A stretch of DNA of 64,000 bases from CAWIUB01 sp963839995 (GTDB lineage Bacteria; Actinomycetota; Actinomycetes; Mycobacteriales; Jatrophihabitantaceae): positions 124,001 to 188,000 of the forward strand of contig CAWIXH010000015.1 in NCBI GenBank assembly GCA_963839995.1, read 5' to 3'. Shown here in pieces: positions 9,233 to 18,184 of the stretch (the stretch's first letter is position 1; the number at the start of each line of letters is the position of its first letter). The notes beneath the pieces were generated by a model. It made no database searches. It worked only from the letters and a program-made list of their open reading frames with translations, and was not told where the DNA came from. The translations under genes were made by a program, and so were the position numbers.

Positions 9233-9828
9233 TGACTACCGCGGTGGTCCGCAAGGGGGGACGTCCCAGGAGCGAGGCGGTCGACACCGCAATCCTCGAG
9301 GCGGCAGTGGGGGAGATGGCCGACAACGGCTACCTCGGCTTCAGCGTCGAGCAGGTCGCCGCCCGGGCCGGCGTGGCCAAGACAACGGTGTACCGGCGAT
9401 GGCCGAGCAAGGACGAGCTGATCTTCGACGCGCTCGGCTGGCTGAAGGGACCGGTTTCGCAGGCGCCGGGCGGCAGCGTCCGCGACGACCTGGTCTATCT
9501 CACGAACCGGATGCGAGAGATGTGGCTGAACAGCGTGCACGGCCGGGTCATGCGACGACTGGCCGCGGATGGTAGTGAGCGCCCGGAGCTCTACCGGCAT
9601 TTCCGCGACCGGCTGATCGCCCCACGGCAGGCGGCGGTGCGGCAGGTACTGCAGCGGGGCGTCGACGAAGGCCTGATCCGCCGTGACGTCGATCTCGGCT
9701 GGGTGCTGGATACGCTGGTCGCCCCCGTGATCGTCGCCGCTATGACGCACAAGGACCGGATCACCCGCAAACAGATCGAGTTCACCGTCGACACCGTCCT
9801 GCGGGGAATCGCGCCCCTGGCAAGATAA
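9232..9828 (+). CDS. TetR/AcrR-family transcriptional regulator
   Basis: N-terminal TetR helix-turn-helix: LGFSVEQVAARAGVAKTTVY followed by RRWPSKDELI (about residues 35-65). The C-terminal ligand domain (TetR_C type, YLTNRMREMWLNSVHGRVMRR onward) is of normal length (198 residues). Placed directly after the MFS exporter with a one-base overlap of stop and start. The palindromes upstream of the exporter at 7447-7501 are the probable operator. Expected to repress the pair until a pump substrate binds. Confidence 0.9.
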   Translation: MTTAVVRKGGRPRSEAVDTAILEAAVGEMADNGYLGFSVEQVAARAGVAKTTVYRRWPSKDELIFDALGWLKGPVSQAPGGSVRDDLVYLTNRMREMWLNSVHGRVMRRLAADGSERPELYRHFRDRLIAPRQAAVRQVLQRGVDEGLIRRDVDLGWVLDTLVAPVIVAAMTHKDRITRKQIEFTVDTVLRGIAPLAR

Positions 9829-9833
9829 CCGCC

Positions 9834-10574
9834 ATGGGAAGCCTTATCCTGCTGCGCCACGGCGAGAGCGAGTGGAACAAGAAGAACCTGTTCACCGGCT
9901 GGATTGATATCGGCCTGTCCGAAACCGGCCTCGCCGAGGGCCGCCGGGGGGGCGAGCTGCTCGTCGAACACGGCTTGCTGCCCGACGTCGTACACACCTC
10001 CCTGCTGCGTCGCGCGATCCGCACCGGCGAGATCGCGCTCGACGTAGCCGAGCGGCACTGGATCCCGGTTCGCCGGTCATGGCGGCTCAACGAGCGGCAC
10101 TACGGCGCCCTACAGGCCAAGGACAAGGCCGCCGTGCGCGCCGAGTTCGGCGACGAGCAGTTCATGCTGTGGCGCCGGTCGTACGACGTGCCGCCGCCGC
10201 CACTACCCGACGACGACCAGTACAGCGCGGTCGGCGACCCGCGCTACGCGGACATGGTCGAGACCGTGCCGCGGAGCGAATGCCTTGCCGACGTTGTCAC
10301 ACGGCTGCTGCCGTACTGGTACGACGCGATCGTGCCCGACCTGCGTCTCGGGCTCACCGTGCTGATCTCCGCGCACGGCAACTCGCTGCGTGCACTGATC
10401 AAGCACTTGGACGGCCTGTCGGACGAAGCCGTGGTCGCGCTGAACGTCCCGACCGGCATTCCGCTGGTCTACGACCTCGACCCGATGACGTTCACGCCGG
10501 CCAAGCCAGCCGAGTACCTCGACCCCGAGGCGGCGGCGGCGTCGATCCAAGCGGTAGCCAACCAGGGCAGGTGA
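9834..10574 (+). CDS. gpmA: 2,3-bisphosphoglycerate-dependent phosphoglycerate mutase
   Basis: Glycolytic/gluconeogenic mutase interconverting 3- and 2-phosphoglycerate through a phosphohistidine. The phosphoacceptor motif is LLRHGESEWNKKNLFTGW at residues 5-22, with RRAIRTGEIAL, the active-site region LNERHYGALQ, and the second histidine in ISAHGNSLRALIKHL (about residues 178-192). 246 residues, standard length. Starts 5 bp after the tetR stop; the neighbouring order gpm-phoU-senX3-regX3 is the usual one in related actinobacteria. Confidence 0.95.
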   Translation: MGSLILLRHGESEWNKKNLFTGWIDIGLSETGLAEGRRGGELLVEHGLLPDVVHTSLLRRAIRTGEIALDVAERHWIPVRRSWRLNERHYGALQAKDKAAVRAEFGDEQFMLWRRSYDVPPPPLPDDDQYSAVGDPRYADMVETVPRSECLADVVTRLLPYWYDAIVPDLRLGLTVLISAHGNSLRALIKHLDGLSDEAVVALNVPTGIPLVYDLDPMTFTPAKPAEYLDPEAAAASIQAVANQGR

Positions 10575-10595
10575 CCGGCCGTCGCCGGTCGGCGA

Positions 10596-11273
10596 TCAAC
10601 CGCTGAACTGGCCGAGCCCGCTGGTGATCGGTTCGGGACGCTGGCCGGTGACGATGAACACGACGCGCCGTGCCACGGCCACTGCGTGGTCGGCGTAGCG
10701 CTCGTAGTAGCGGCCGAGCAGCGTCATGTCGATGGCGGCCTCGATGCCGTGCATCCACTTGTCGGAGAGCAGCAGGGTGAACAGCTTGCGGTGCAGGGCG
10801 TCCATCGAGTCGTCTTCGACCTCGATCGCGTGCGCCAGCGCGACGTCGCGTCCCTCGACGACCGCGCCGACCTTGTCGACCAGCGATAGGGCCACCTCGC
10901 CCATTTGCGAAATCACGTCGCGCAACTCGATCGGGACGGCGATCTCGGGGTACCGCATCCGGGCCACCTTGGCGATGTGCAGGGCGAGGTCCCCCATGCG
11001 CTCGAGGTCCGCCACGAGGTGCAGGGTGGACACCAGCACCCGAAGGTCGGTGGCCACCGGCTGCTGCCGAGCGATCATCTGGAAGGTCCGTTCTTCCAGG
11101 TCCTCGCGTACCGCATCGACCCGCGGATCGTCGGAAATGACCCGCTCGGCACCGGCCAGGTCACCATCGAGGAGCGCGTTCGTCGCACGCTCCATCGCGG
11201 TGCGGATCAGCTCGGTCATCGTGACGAGCGTCTTGGCGATGTCGTCCAGCTCGTCATGGTAAATGTCTCGCAT
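10596..11273 (-). CDS. phoU: Phosphate-specific transport system accessory protein PhoU
   Basis: 225-residue PhoU made of two three-helix repeats. Both metal-binding E/DxxxD-type signatures are visible: VADLERMGDLALHIA in the first half and YYERYADHAVAVARRV in the second. It acts in the cytoplasm as a link between the Pst phosphate transporter and the SenX3-type kinase. Start ATG 11273 encodes MRDIYHDELDDIAKT, the usual PhoU beginning. It is divergent from senX3 across a 172-bp control region, where a phosphate-responsive operator would be expected, though I see no clear PHO box. Confidence 0.93.
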   Translation of the reverse strand: MRDIYHDELDDIAKTLVTMTELIRTAMERATNALLDGDLAGAERVISDDPRVDAVREDLEERTFQMIARQQPVATDLRVLVSTLHLVADLERMGDLALHIAKVARMRYPEIAVPIELRDVISQMGEVALSLVDKVGAVVEGRDVALAHAIEVEDDSMDALHRKLFTLLLSDKWMHGIEAAIDMTLLGRYYERYADHAVAVARRVVFIVTGQRPEPITSGLGQFSG

Positions 11274-11445
11274 CGAAGCTCGCGTTTCCTTCCGGTCCGT
11301 CCCCCAGCAGCGTAGTTCGTCGTCCCGCCGTGCGGTGGTCACGACGTGAACGGGACTGATACAGGTGGTGAACAACCGGCATCCACCTGAACGGCGTGGA
11401 CGCCGATCGGCGATCTCGCGGGAGTCCGCCCCGTACCATCGGGTC

Positions 11446-12663
11446 GTGCCCACAGCACTGGTCATCGGCGTGGCGTTCGGCGTCATCGTCGGGACCGCGT
11501 TGGGTTTCGTGCTTGGCGCGCGTCGGCATGTGACGGTGCGGCCCGCGCCCGAACCGGCACAGACCAGGCAGCGGCCCCTGTCGGCCCTGGTTCTGGAGGC
11601 GCTCGGCACTGGGGTCGTGGTGGTCGATCGCAGCGAACGCGTGCTGCTGGCCAATCCGGCGGCCCGCCGGATGGGCGTGCTGCTGACGGACCGGTTGGCG
11701 TTCGGCGAGCTCACCGAGCTGGTGCGCGCCGCGACCGACCACTCGGTCACGGTCGATTCTGCGGTCGACCTGCCGATGGGCCGGCTGGGGCGCGAGCCGA
11801 TCGCGCTGGCGGCCACCGCGGTGCCATTGCCCGACCCGGACGAGCCAGGCCGGGTCGCGGCGGTGGCCGTGCTGCTCGACGACGTCACCGAGACCCGCCG
11901 CTTGGAGGCGGTGCGCCGCGACTTCGTGGCCAACGTGTCGCACGAGCTGAAGACTCCTGTGGGGGCGCTGACGCTGCTGGCCGAGGCCGTGCAGGACGCC
12001 GCCGATGACCCGGAGGCGGTGCAGCGCTTCGCGGCCCGGATGCAGAGGGAGGGCTCCCGGCTGGGCCGCCTGGTGCGTGAGCTGATCGAGCTGTCGCGGC
12101 TGCAGGGTGCCGAGCCGCTGCCGGGCAACGATGAAGTGCTGGTGGCCGAGGTGCTCGACGAGGCCCAGGACAGCACCCGGCTAGCCGCCGACCAGGCCGG
12201 CATCAGCGTGGTCTCACGGTGCGCCGACGGTCTGATAGTGCGCGGCAACGAAACGCAGCTGGCCACGGCGGTCGCGAACCTGCTCGACAACGCGATCGCC
12301 TACAGCCCGCCAGGAACCAGGGTGGCGCTGGATGCGCGGCGGGCGGGCGACGATGGGGAGATCTCCGTCAGCGATCAGGGGATCGGCATCGCCGAGCCGG
12401 ACCTGGCGCGCGTCTTCGAACGCTTCTACCGGGTCGACCCGGCGCGCTCACGGGCCACCGGAGGCACCGGGCTTGGCCTCGCGATCGTCAAGCACGTCGC
12501 CACGAACCACGGTGGCACCGTCTCGGTGTGGAGCGTCGAGGGCGCGGGGTCGACGTTCACCATCCGGCTACCACTCGTTCACCCCGTTCCGGAATCGTCC
12601 GACGCGGACGTGCCGTCGACGCACGTCGTCCGCACGGCGACGATGACAAGGGGGAACCGGTGA
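11446..12663 (+). CDS. senX3: Phosphate-regulon sensor histidine kinase
   Basis: Membrane sensor kinase of the SenX3/PhoR type. Domains in order: one N-terminal membrane helix (ALVIGVAFGVIVGTALGFVL), a PAS-like segment (VLEALGTGVVVVDRSERVLL), an H-box FVANVSHELKTPVGALTLL with the phospho-acceptor histidine, an N-box NLLDNAIAYSPPGT, and G-boxes DQGIGI and GGTGLGLAIVKH. Start taken as GTG 11446, just before the membrane helix; an upstream in-frame ATG would add 27 residues without similarity. Stop overlaps regX3 by 4 bp (GTGA). Confidence 0.93.
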   Translation: MPTALVIGVAFGVIVGTALGFVLGARRHVTVRPAPEPAQTRQRPLSALVLEALGTGVVVVDRSERVLLANPAARRMGVLLTDRLAFGELTELVRAATDHSVTVDSAVDLPMGRLGREPIALAATAVPLPDPDEPGRVAAVAVLLDDVTETRRLEAVRRDFVANVSHELKTPVGALTLLAEAVQDAADDPEAVQRFAARMQREGSRLGRLVRELIELSRLQGAEPLPGNDEVLVAEVLDEAQDSTRLAADQAGISVVSRCADGLIVRGNETQLATAVANLLDNAIAYSPPGTRVALDARRAGDDGEISVSDQGIGIAEPDLARVFERFYRVDPARSRATGGTGLGLAIVKHVATNHGGTVSVWSVEGAGSTFTIRLPLVHPVPESSDADVPSTHVVRTATMTRGNR

Positions 12664-13340
12664 CGCGCGTACTCGTGGTCGAGGACGAGGACTCGTTCTC
12701 GGACGCGCTGTCCTACATGCTTCGCCGCGAGGGATACGAGATCGTTGTGGCCAGCAGCGGACCGGACGCGCTGGCCGCCTTCGACCGCAACGGCGCCGAT
12801 CTGGTCTTGCTCGACCTGATGCTGCCCGGGCTGTCCGGCACCGAGGTCTGCCGCGCGTTGCGCCAGCGCTCGAACGTCCCGATCATCATCGTCACCGCGC
12901 GCGACAGCGAGGTGGACAAGGTCGTCGGGCTCGAACTGGGTGCCGACGACTACGTCACCAAGCCGTTCTCCTCCCGCGAGCTGGTGGCCCGCATCCGGGC
13001 GGTCATGCGCCGCGGCGCAGAGCCGGACGAGCTGCTGACCAACGCGATCGAAGCCGGCCCAATCCGGATGGACGTGGAGCGGCACACCGTGTCGGTCGAC
13101 GGCGCGGCCGTGTCGTTGCCGCTCAAGGAGTTCGACCTGCTCGAGCTGCTGTTGCGCAATGCCGGCCGGGTGCTCACCCGCGGCCAGCTGATCGACCGGG
13201 TCTGGGGGGCGGACTACGTGGGCGATACGAAGACCCTCGACGTCCACGTCAAGCGGCTGCGCGCCAAGATCGAACCGGACCCCGCCAACCCCAAGTACCT
13301 GGTCACCGTCCGGGGGTTGGGTTACAAGTTCGAGGTCTGA
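12660..13340 (+). CDS. regX3: Two-component response regulator, OmpR/PhoB type
   Basis: 226-residue response regulator partner of SenX3. Receiver domain: VVEDEDSF acid pair, phosphorylation aspartate in LVLLDLMLPG, and the lysine in YVTKPFSSRELVARI. C-terminal winged helix: LLELLLRNAGRVLTRGQLID, then VWGADYVGDTKTLDVHVKRL. Controls phosphate starvation genes in relatives. Starts at GTG 12660 within the senX3 stop. A 45-bp palindromic element lies 22 bp after its stop. Confidence 0.94.
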   Translation: MTRVLVVEDEDSFSDALSYMLRREGYEIVVASSGPDALAAFDRNGADLVLLDLMLPGLSGTEVCRALRQRSNVPIIIVTARDSEVDKVVGLELGADDYVTKPFSSRELVARIRAVMRRGAEPDELLTNAIEAGPIRMDVERHTVSVDGAAVSLPLKEFDLLELLLRNAGRVLTRGQLIDRVWGADYVGDTKTLDVHVKRLRAKIEPDPANPKYLVTVRGLGYKFEV

Positions 13341-13361
13341 CCGCAGGCTCCCCATTCGGCG

Positions 13362-13406
13362 TTGTTCGACGGTCGGCGCGTCCTCGCACGCCCGGGGTCG
13401 AACAGC
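13362..13406. repeat. 45-bp palindromic element, copy A
   Basis: Begins TTGTTCGACGGTCGGCGCGT and ends GGGGTCGAACAGC. The outer arms TGTTCGAC/GTCGAACA pair, and an inner GC stem is possible. It sits just past the regX3 stop and could end transcription, but there is no T-run. Three other copies of exactly 45 bp are at 47076, 51871 and 57147. Confidence 0.8.
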
Positions 13407-13761
13407 CAACCTCACCGACCGAGGCTCGGCTCGCCGACCCGCTCGGCAGAACCCCTCTCGATCCCCCCGCGATCTGGCGTGCCGCCAGACGTCTAGCTCT
13501 GGAGCGCGTGTGAGGTGCCCAGCATGGGGGAGTGACGCAGCCGGAGCGCGGCCAGCACGGCGGCTGCTGACACGACGGCCGCCGTCAAGCCGATCACCAC
13601 GAAGACCCACATCGGTGAGCCGTGCGTGATGGTGATCTGAGCAGGGGCTTGGACGGGCTGAACGACGGAGCCACCGTCGGGCGCCGGGCGCTGGCCAAAG
13701 GCCTGAACGGAGCCGGCGGCGAGCGTGGCGAGGGTGACGAGCAGCCCAACGACGACAGTAA

Positions 13762-15110
13762 GGTGCTGTTCGAAAATAACTATTCTATAACAACTTACAT
13801 GGCTGTGATTCGCTCCGGGTCGCCGAGCGTCGGCACGGTTAGCGTTGGTGCGTGCCGAGCAGGACCGAAACCGTCGAGCGTCTGCGGGTGAAGTTCGGCG
13901 CGCTGCTACCGCTGCTGGATGAACGGCAACGTCGGCTGCTGCTGGGCGCGGAGGCGGCCGGGTTGGGTCGCGGCGGGATCGCGATGGTGGCCGAGGCGGG
14001 CGAGGTGTCCCGGCCGCTGGTCAGTCGCGGAATGCAGGAGCTACGGGCCGGCCCGGTGCCCTCGCAGCGGGTGCGGCGAGCCGGTGGTGGACGCAAACGG
14101 CTCGCCGAGACCGCGAGCGGGGTGCTGGCCGCGTTGGAGGCGCTGGTCGATCCGGACTCTCGCGGTGACCCGATGTCGCCGTTGCGGTGGACGGTGAAGT
14201 CCACCCGGCAGTTGGCGGCCGAACTGGCACGTCAGGGTTATCGGGTCAGTCACGTGTGGGTGGCCGAGGCGTTGCATCAGCTGGGCTACAGCCTGCAGGC
14301 GAACGCGAAGACGATCGAGGGCAGACAGCATCCGGACCGGGACGCGCAGTTCGGCCACATCGCCCGGACCGTCGCGCGGTTCCTGCGGGCAAAACAGCCG
14401 GTGATCTCGGTCGACGCCAAGAAGAAGGAGCTGGTCGGCGATGACCCGGGCTACAAGAACAGCGGACAACAGTGGCGCCCGGCCAAGACCCCGGTGAAGG
14501 TCGGGGTGCACGACTTTCCCGACCCGAAGCTGGGCAAGGCCATCCCGTACGGCATCTACGACATCGCCGCGAACACCGGCTGGGTCGCGGTCGGCGCGGA
14601 CGGGGACACCGCCGCGTTCGCGGTGCAGACCCTGCGCCGCTGGTGGGACACGGTCGGCGCCACCCGCTACCCGGCCGCCACACGCCTGCTGATCTGCGCC
14701 GACGCGGGCGGGTCCAACGGCTACCGGCTCAAACTGTGGAAGGTGGAACTGGCCAGGCTGGCGACCGAGATCGGTCTGGCCATCACCGTCTGCCATTTCC
14801 CGCCCGGCACCTCGAAGTGGAACAAGATCGAACACCGATTGTTCAGCCACATCACCATGAACTGGCGGGGCCGCCCGCTGATCAGCCACCAAGTGGTCAT
14901 AGACCTGATCGCGGCCACCACCACCCGCGCCGGGCTACGCGTCCACGCCGAGGCCGATCCCAACAGCTACCCACGCGGAATCAAGGTCAGCAAACAGGAG
15001 CTGGCCACTATCGAACCCCAGCTCAAACGTGACAAGTTCCACGGCGAATGGAACTACACAGTAACCCCAGCGAAGAACGCCGATCAGCCCAGTTGATTCC
15101 TAACAGGTCC
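13762..15110 (+). mobile_element. ISAzo13-family insertion sequence, complete (1349 bp)
   Basis: One transposase gene bounded by imperfect terminal inverted repeats: left end 13762-13781 (GGTGCTGTTCGAAAATAACT) and right end 15091-15110, 14 of 20 positions identical in inverse orientation. Both sides are flanked by TAA (13759-13761 and 15111-15113), a 3-bp candidate target duplication. The boundaries are supported independently: excising them with one TAA restores an open reading frame across the site. The left end holds an AT-rich stretch (13771-13797) unlike the surrounding DNA, a likely transposase promoter. Confidence 0.9.
13852..15096 (+). CDS. ISAzo13-family transposase
   Basis: 414-residue DDE transposase, apparently intact. 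N-terminal helix-turn-helix region (RGGIAMVAEAGEVSRPLVSR) and the family's RRAGGGRK segment are followed by the catalytic acids: Asp in PVISVDAKKKELVG, Asp in LLICADAGGSNGYR, and Glu in GTSKWNKIEHRLFSHITMNW. The C-terminal FHGEWNYT is typical. GTG start at 13852. No frameshift is visible, so the element may still be active. Confidence 0.95.
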   Translation: MPSRTETVERLRVKFGALLPLLDERQRRLLLGAEAAGLGRGGIAMVAEAGEVSRPLVSRGMQELRAGPVPSQRVRRAGGGRKRLAETASGVLAALEALVDPDSRGDPMSPLRWTVKSTRQLAAELARQGYRVSHVWVAEALHQLGYSLQANAKTIEGRQHPDRDAQFGHIARTVARFLRAKQPVISVDAKKKELVGDDPGYKNSGQQWRPAKTPVKVGVHDFPDPKLGKAIPYGIYDIAANTGWVAVGADGDTAAFAVQTLRRWWDTVGATRYPAATRLLICADAGGSNGYRLKLWKVELARLATEIGLAITVCHFPPGTSKWNKIEHRLFSHITMNWRGRPLISHQVVIDLIAATTTRAGLRVHAEADPNSYPRGIKVSKQELATIEPQLKRDKFHGEWNYTVTPAKNADQPS

Positions 15111-15323
15111 TAAGGGTGCGGCGGGATGCGGACATGGCGTTGCCTTCCTAGGCGGGCCGAGCAGGGTGCCTGCCCGGCGGTCGTGCCCCGGATCGGGTGA
15201 CCCGGTAGCCATATGGCACCCGCTATCGCTTGACGAATTCTTGATAAGCCCTTGGGAATGGGGTGGCCTCGCGATCGTCGAGCCCCGAGACTGGTAGACG
15301 GAGGACTGCCCAGGGGGTGCGTG

Positions 15324-18128
15324 GTGAGCAGTCAGAGCGGCAGTCGAGGTGTCGAGTTCGGCCTTCTCGGCCCGCTGCAAGTGACCCGCTCCGGGGCGCC
15401 GCTGCGCCTGGGTGGCCGTCAGCAGCGAGCCGTCTTGGCGCTGCTTCTCCTCGATCCGGGCGTGGTGGTCTCCACCGATCGGCTGGTCGATGTGTTGTGG
15501 GGCGACCAGCCGCCGAAAGGGTCGATCGCCACCTTGCACACGTATATCTCGCACCTGCGCGACCTGCTCGAGACCCACCGACCGGGTTCCGGGGCGGCGT
15601 CCCGGGTGCTGCTCACTGAGCCCACCGGGTATCGGCTGATGGTGGACAGCTCGTCAATCGACGCGGCGGTCTTCGAGCGGCGAGCCCGGTCCGGCCGGGC
15701 CGGGCTCGAGGCTGGCCGGTTCGCCGAGGCGTCGGCCGAGTTGGCCGAGGCGCTGGCCCTGTGGCGGGGGCCGGTGTTAGCAGATCTTGGCGACTACGAG
15801 TTCGCCCGGCTGGCAGCCACGAAGCTGGACGAGCTGCGGCTGGGCGCGCTCGAGGCCCGGGTCGACGCCGATCTCGCGCTGGGCCGGCACGCCGAGCTGG
15901 TCGCGGAACTCGATCAGCTCATCGCTACCCACCCGGTGCGGGAGCGGCTGCATGAACAGCGGATGCTCGCCCTGTACCGGTGCGGACGGCAGGCTGACGC
16001 GCTGGCCGGCTACCATTCGCTGCGCGAGTCGCTGGCCGACGAGCTCGGCATCGACCCCGGACCGGCGTTGCAGGAGTTGCTCCGGCGCATCCTGCGCCAG
16101 GATCAGATACTCGGTCTCGGGCCGGGCGAGCCGCGCGCGCTTCCCGTGCCACCGAATGCGCTGCTCGGGCGCGAGCGTGAGCTGGCTGAGATCGCCGAGC
16201 TGCTGCGCCGGGACGAGGTGCGGCTGCTGGTGCTCACCGGGGCCGGCGGCTCGGGGAAGACCCGGCTGGCGTTGGAGGCGGCCCGGCAGGCGGCCGGCTC
16301 GTTCGCGAACGGGGCAGCGTTCGTCGGGCTGGCGCCTTTGCGTGACCCGGATCTGGTGATCGGCGCGATCGCCCAGGCCGTCGGCCTCCAGCCGGCCCCG
16401 GGTGCGGGGCTCGCCGCGGCGCTAGGCAGCCGGGAGATGCTGCTCGTGCTGGACAACCTCGAGCACCTGCGGGCGGCCGGACCGAGCCTCGTCGAGCTGC
16501 TCGCCCGGGCCCCTCAGCTGACCCTGCTGGTCACCAGCCGGGTCGTGCTGCGGCTGTCCGGCGAGCACGTCTACCCGGTCGAACCGCTCGCCGACGACGC
16601 CGCGGCGGCTCTGTTTGTCGAGCGGGCCCGCGAGGCCGAACCCCGCTTCCGCCCCGATCCGTCGGATGCCCAGGCGATCCGCGCCATCTGCCGGCGACTG
16701 GATGGGTTGCCGCTCGCGATCGAGCTCGCCGCGAGCCGCATCCGCATGCTCACCCTGGCCGAGCTGCTCGCCCGGCTCGAACCGGGCCTGCCGCTGCTGA
16801 CCGACGGCGCGCGCGACTTGCCGGTCCGGCAGCAGACCCTGCGCGCGACGATCGAATGGAGCTTCGAGCTGCTCGACAAGGACGAGCGGCGTGACATGTG
16901 CCGGCTGGCGGTGTTCGCCGGCGGGTGCACTCTGCAGGCGGCCGAAGCGGTGTGCGGCGTGACGCTCGAGGAGCTCGGCGCGTTCGTGGACCACAGCCTG
17001 CTGCGCCGCACCGCCGGCGAGAAGGGCTCGCGCTACCACATGCTGCAGACGATCCGCGAGCACGCCGCCGAGCAGCTCAGCGCCGACGACGCGGCCGACG
17101 AGGTTCGCCGGCGCCACGCACAGTACTTCCTGGCGGTAGCGGAGTCGGCCAACCTCTTCTACGAGGCAGCGGGCGAGCAGCACCACGAGATCGTGACGGC
17201 CGAGCAGGACAACCTGCGGGCGGCGCTGCAGTGGACGCTCGACACTGGTGAGATCGAGCTCGGCTTGCAACTCGCGATCGCGCTCGAGAACTTCTGGGCG
17301 ACCAGTGCCCCGTTCGAGGGAGTGCGCTGGTTCGAGGCGCTGCTGCCGCTGGCCGACCACGTGCCCGCGCGACTGCACGCCCGCGCGGTGCGGTGCTACG
17401 GGGGCGCGACCACCATGACCGGTGCGGACCTCAGCGGCGAGCGCCTATATGAGCAAAGCTTGGCGGAGTTCCGGGCGCTCGGCGACGAGGCTGGCGTTGG
17501 GAGCCTGCTGCACCGGCTTTCGGAGTCCTCCCATCAGCGGGGGGACGCGGCGCACGCGCGACGGCTGGCCGACGAGAGCCTGCAGATCGCCCGCAGGAGT
17601 GGAAACACGCGGGTCGAGGCGCAGTCGCTCGGCACACTCGGATCTCTGACGTGTGAGGGCGGTGACCGCGAACTCGGCATGCAACTGCTCGAGCGCAGCG
17701 CGGACCTGGGCGGCGAAGTCGGATTCAGATGGTGGCAGGGGCTCATGCTCGCGTCCTTGTGTGAGAACGCACTCGAGCTCGGCAGAACCCGCGAGGCAGA
17801 AACCTGGGGCTACAAGGCGCTAGGGCTGCTGCACCAGATCGGGGACCGGCTGAACATGTTGTGTCTGCTGGCCAGCCTGGCCCGCGCCGCCGCCGAAACC
17901 GGGCGCGCCGAGGAGGCCGGCGGGCTCTGGGGGGCGATCGAGGCGGAGGAGGTCCGCGCGCCCACGGGCTGGTGGGAGCTGCACCGGGACGAGTACGCGG
18001 CACCGGTGCTCGTCCACCAGAACACCGAGTTCGAACTGGACCGCCTCGCGGGGCGCGCACTCTCGCTGGACGACGCGGTCCGCTGCGCGCTCGGCGATCA
18101 GGTGGGACACAGCCAGCCGCCGGGTTGA
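15324..18128 (+). CDS. SARP/AfsR-type transcriptional regulator with NTPase and TPR domains
   Basis: About 934 residues. N-terminal OmpR-type winged helix (FGLLGPLQVTRSGAPLRLGG; RQQRAVLALLLLDPG), then a bacterial transcriptional activation domain (DAAVFERRARSGRAGLEAGR; LHEQRMLALYRCGRQADAL). The middle is an NB-ARC-like NTPase with a Walker A loop (LTGAGGSGKTRLALEAAR) and Walker B LLVLDNLEHL. The last 350 residues are TPR-like helices. Such proteins activate secondary-metabolite or stress genes; no biosynthetic cluster is adjacent, so the target is unknown. Start chosen at GTG 15324 for the AGGGGG 6 nt upstream; GTG 15321 and ATG 15258 are alternatives. Confidence 0.88.
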   Translation: MSSQSGSRGVEFGLLGPLQVTRSGAPLRLGGRQQRAVLALLLLDPGVVVSTDRLVDVLWGDQPPKGSIATLHTYISHLRDLLETHRPGSGAASRVLLTEPTGYRLMVDSSSIDAAVFERRARSGRAGLEAGRFAEASAELAEALALWRGPVLADLGDYEFARLAATKLDELRLGALEARVDADLALGRHAELVAELDQLIATHPVRERLHEQRMLALYRCGRQADALAGYHSLRESLADELGIDPGPALQELLRRILRQDQILGLGPGEPRALPVPPNALLGRERELAEIAELLRRDEVRLLVLTGAGGSGKTRLALEAARQAAGSFANGAAFVGLAPLRDPDLVIGAIAQAVGLQPAPGAGLAAALGSREMLLVLDNLEHLRAAGPSLVELLARAPQLTLLVTSRVVLRLSGEHVYPVEPLADDAAAALFVERAREAEPRFRPDPSDAQAIRAICRRLDGLPLAIELAASRIRMLTLAELLARLEPGLPLLTDGARDLPVRQQTLRATIEWSFELLDKDERRDMCRLAVFAGGCTLQAAEAVCGVTLEELGAFVDHSLLRRTAGEKGSRYHMLQTIREHAAEQLSADDAADEVRRRHAQYFLAVAESANLFYEAAGEQHHEIVTAEQDNLRAALQWTLDTGEIELGLQLAIALENFWATSAPFEGVRWFEALLPLADHVPARLHARAVRCYGGATTMTGADLSGERLYEQSLAEFRALGDEAGVGSLLHRLSESSHQRGDAAHARRLADESLQIARRSGNTRVEAQSLGTLGSLTCEGGDRELGMQLLERSADLGGEVGFRWWQGLMLASLCENALELGRTREAETWGYKALGLLHQIGDRLNMLCLLASLARAAAETGRAEEAGGLWGAIEAEEVRAPTGWWELHRDEYAAPVLVHQNTEFELDRLAGRALSLDDAVRCALGDQVGHSQPPG

Positions 18129-18148
18129 TCTGCGCACCGCCAGTCGAG

Positions 18149-18184
18149 TGGTAGAAGTCCGCCAGAAAGTCTATACTTCCTCCA
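18149..18184 (+). promoter_or_regulatory. Promoter/operator of the vapBC pair, apparently leaderless
   Basis: A good -10 box TATACT (18172-18177) ends 6 nt before the ATG of the antitoxin gene, so transcription would start at or beside the start codon; no Shine-Dalgarno is present. An inverted repeat GGTAGAAGT / ACTTCC (18150-18158 with 18175-18180) spans the -10 and would suit autorepression by the VapB dimer. Confidence 0.6.

Larger units (their letters stand above)
13493..15135 (-). pseudogene. Small membrane-protein gene split by the insertion sequence
   Basis: On the minus strand, 15135-15111 encodes MSASRRTL with a GGAAGG ribosome-binding site 7 nt upstream. After removing 13762-15110 and one copy of the flanking TAA, the reading frame continues directly into 13758-13493 (TVVVGLLVTLATLAAG...), ending at a TAG. 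The restored product is 96 residues: a signal-anchor-like first hydrophobic segment, a Pro/Gln/Val-rich linker (about 30-55) and a second membrane helix (MWVFVVIGLTAAVVSAAVLA). The function is unknown. In the present state it is broken after codon 8, so it is a recent IS-made pseudogene. Confidence 0.85.

Noticed and set aside
11274..11445. PHO box search between phoU and senX3
   Set aside because: No convincing direct repeats of the expected type could be read by eye.
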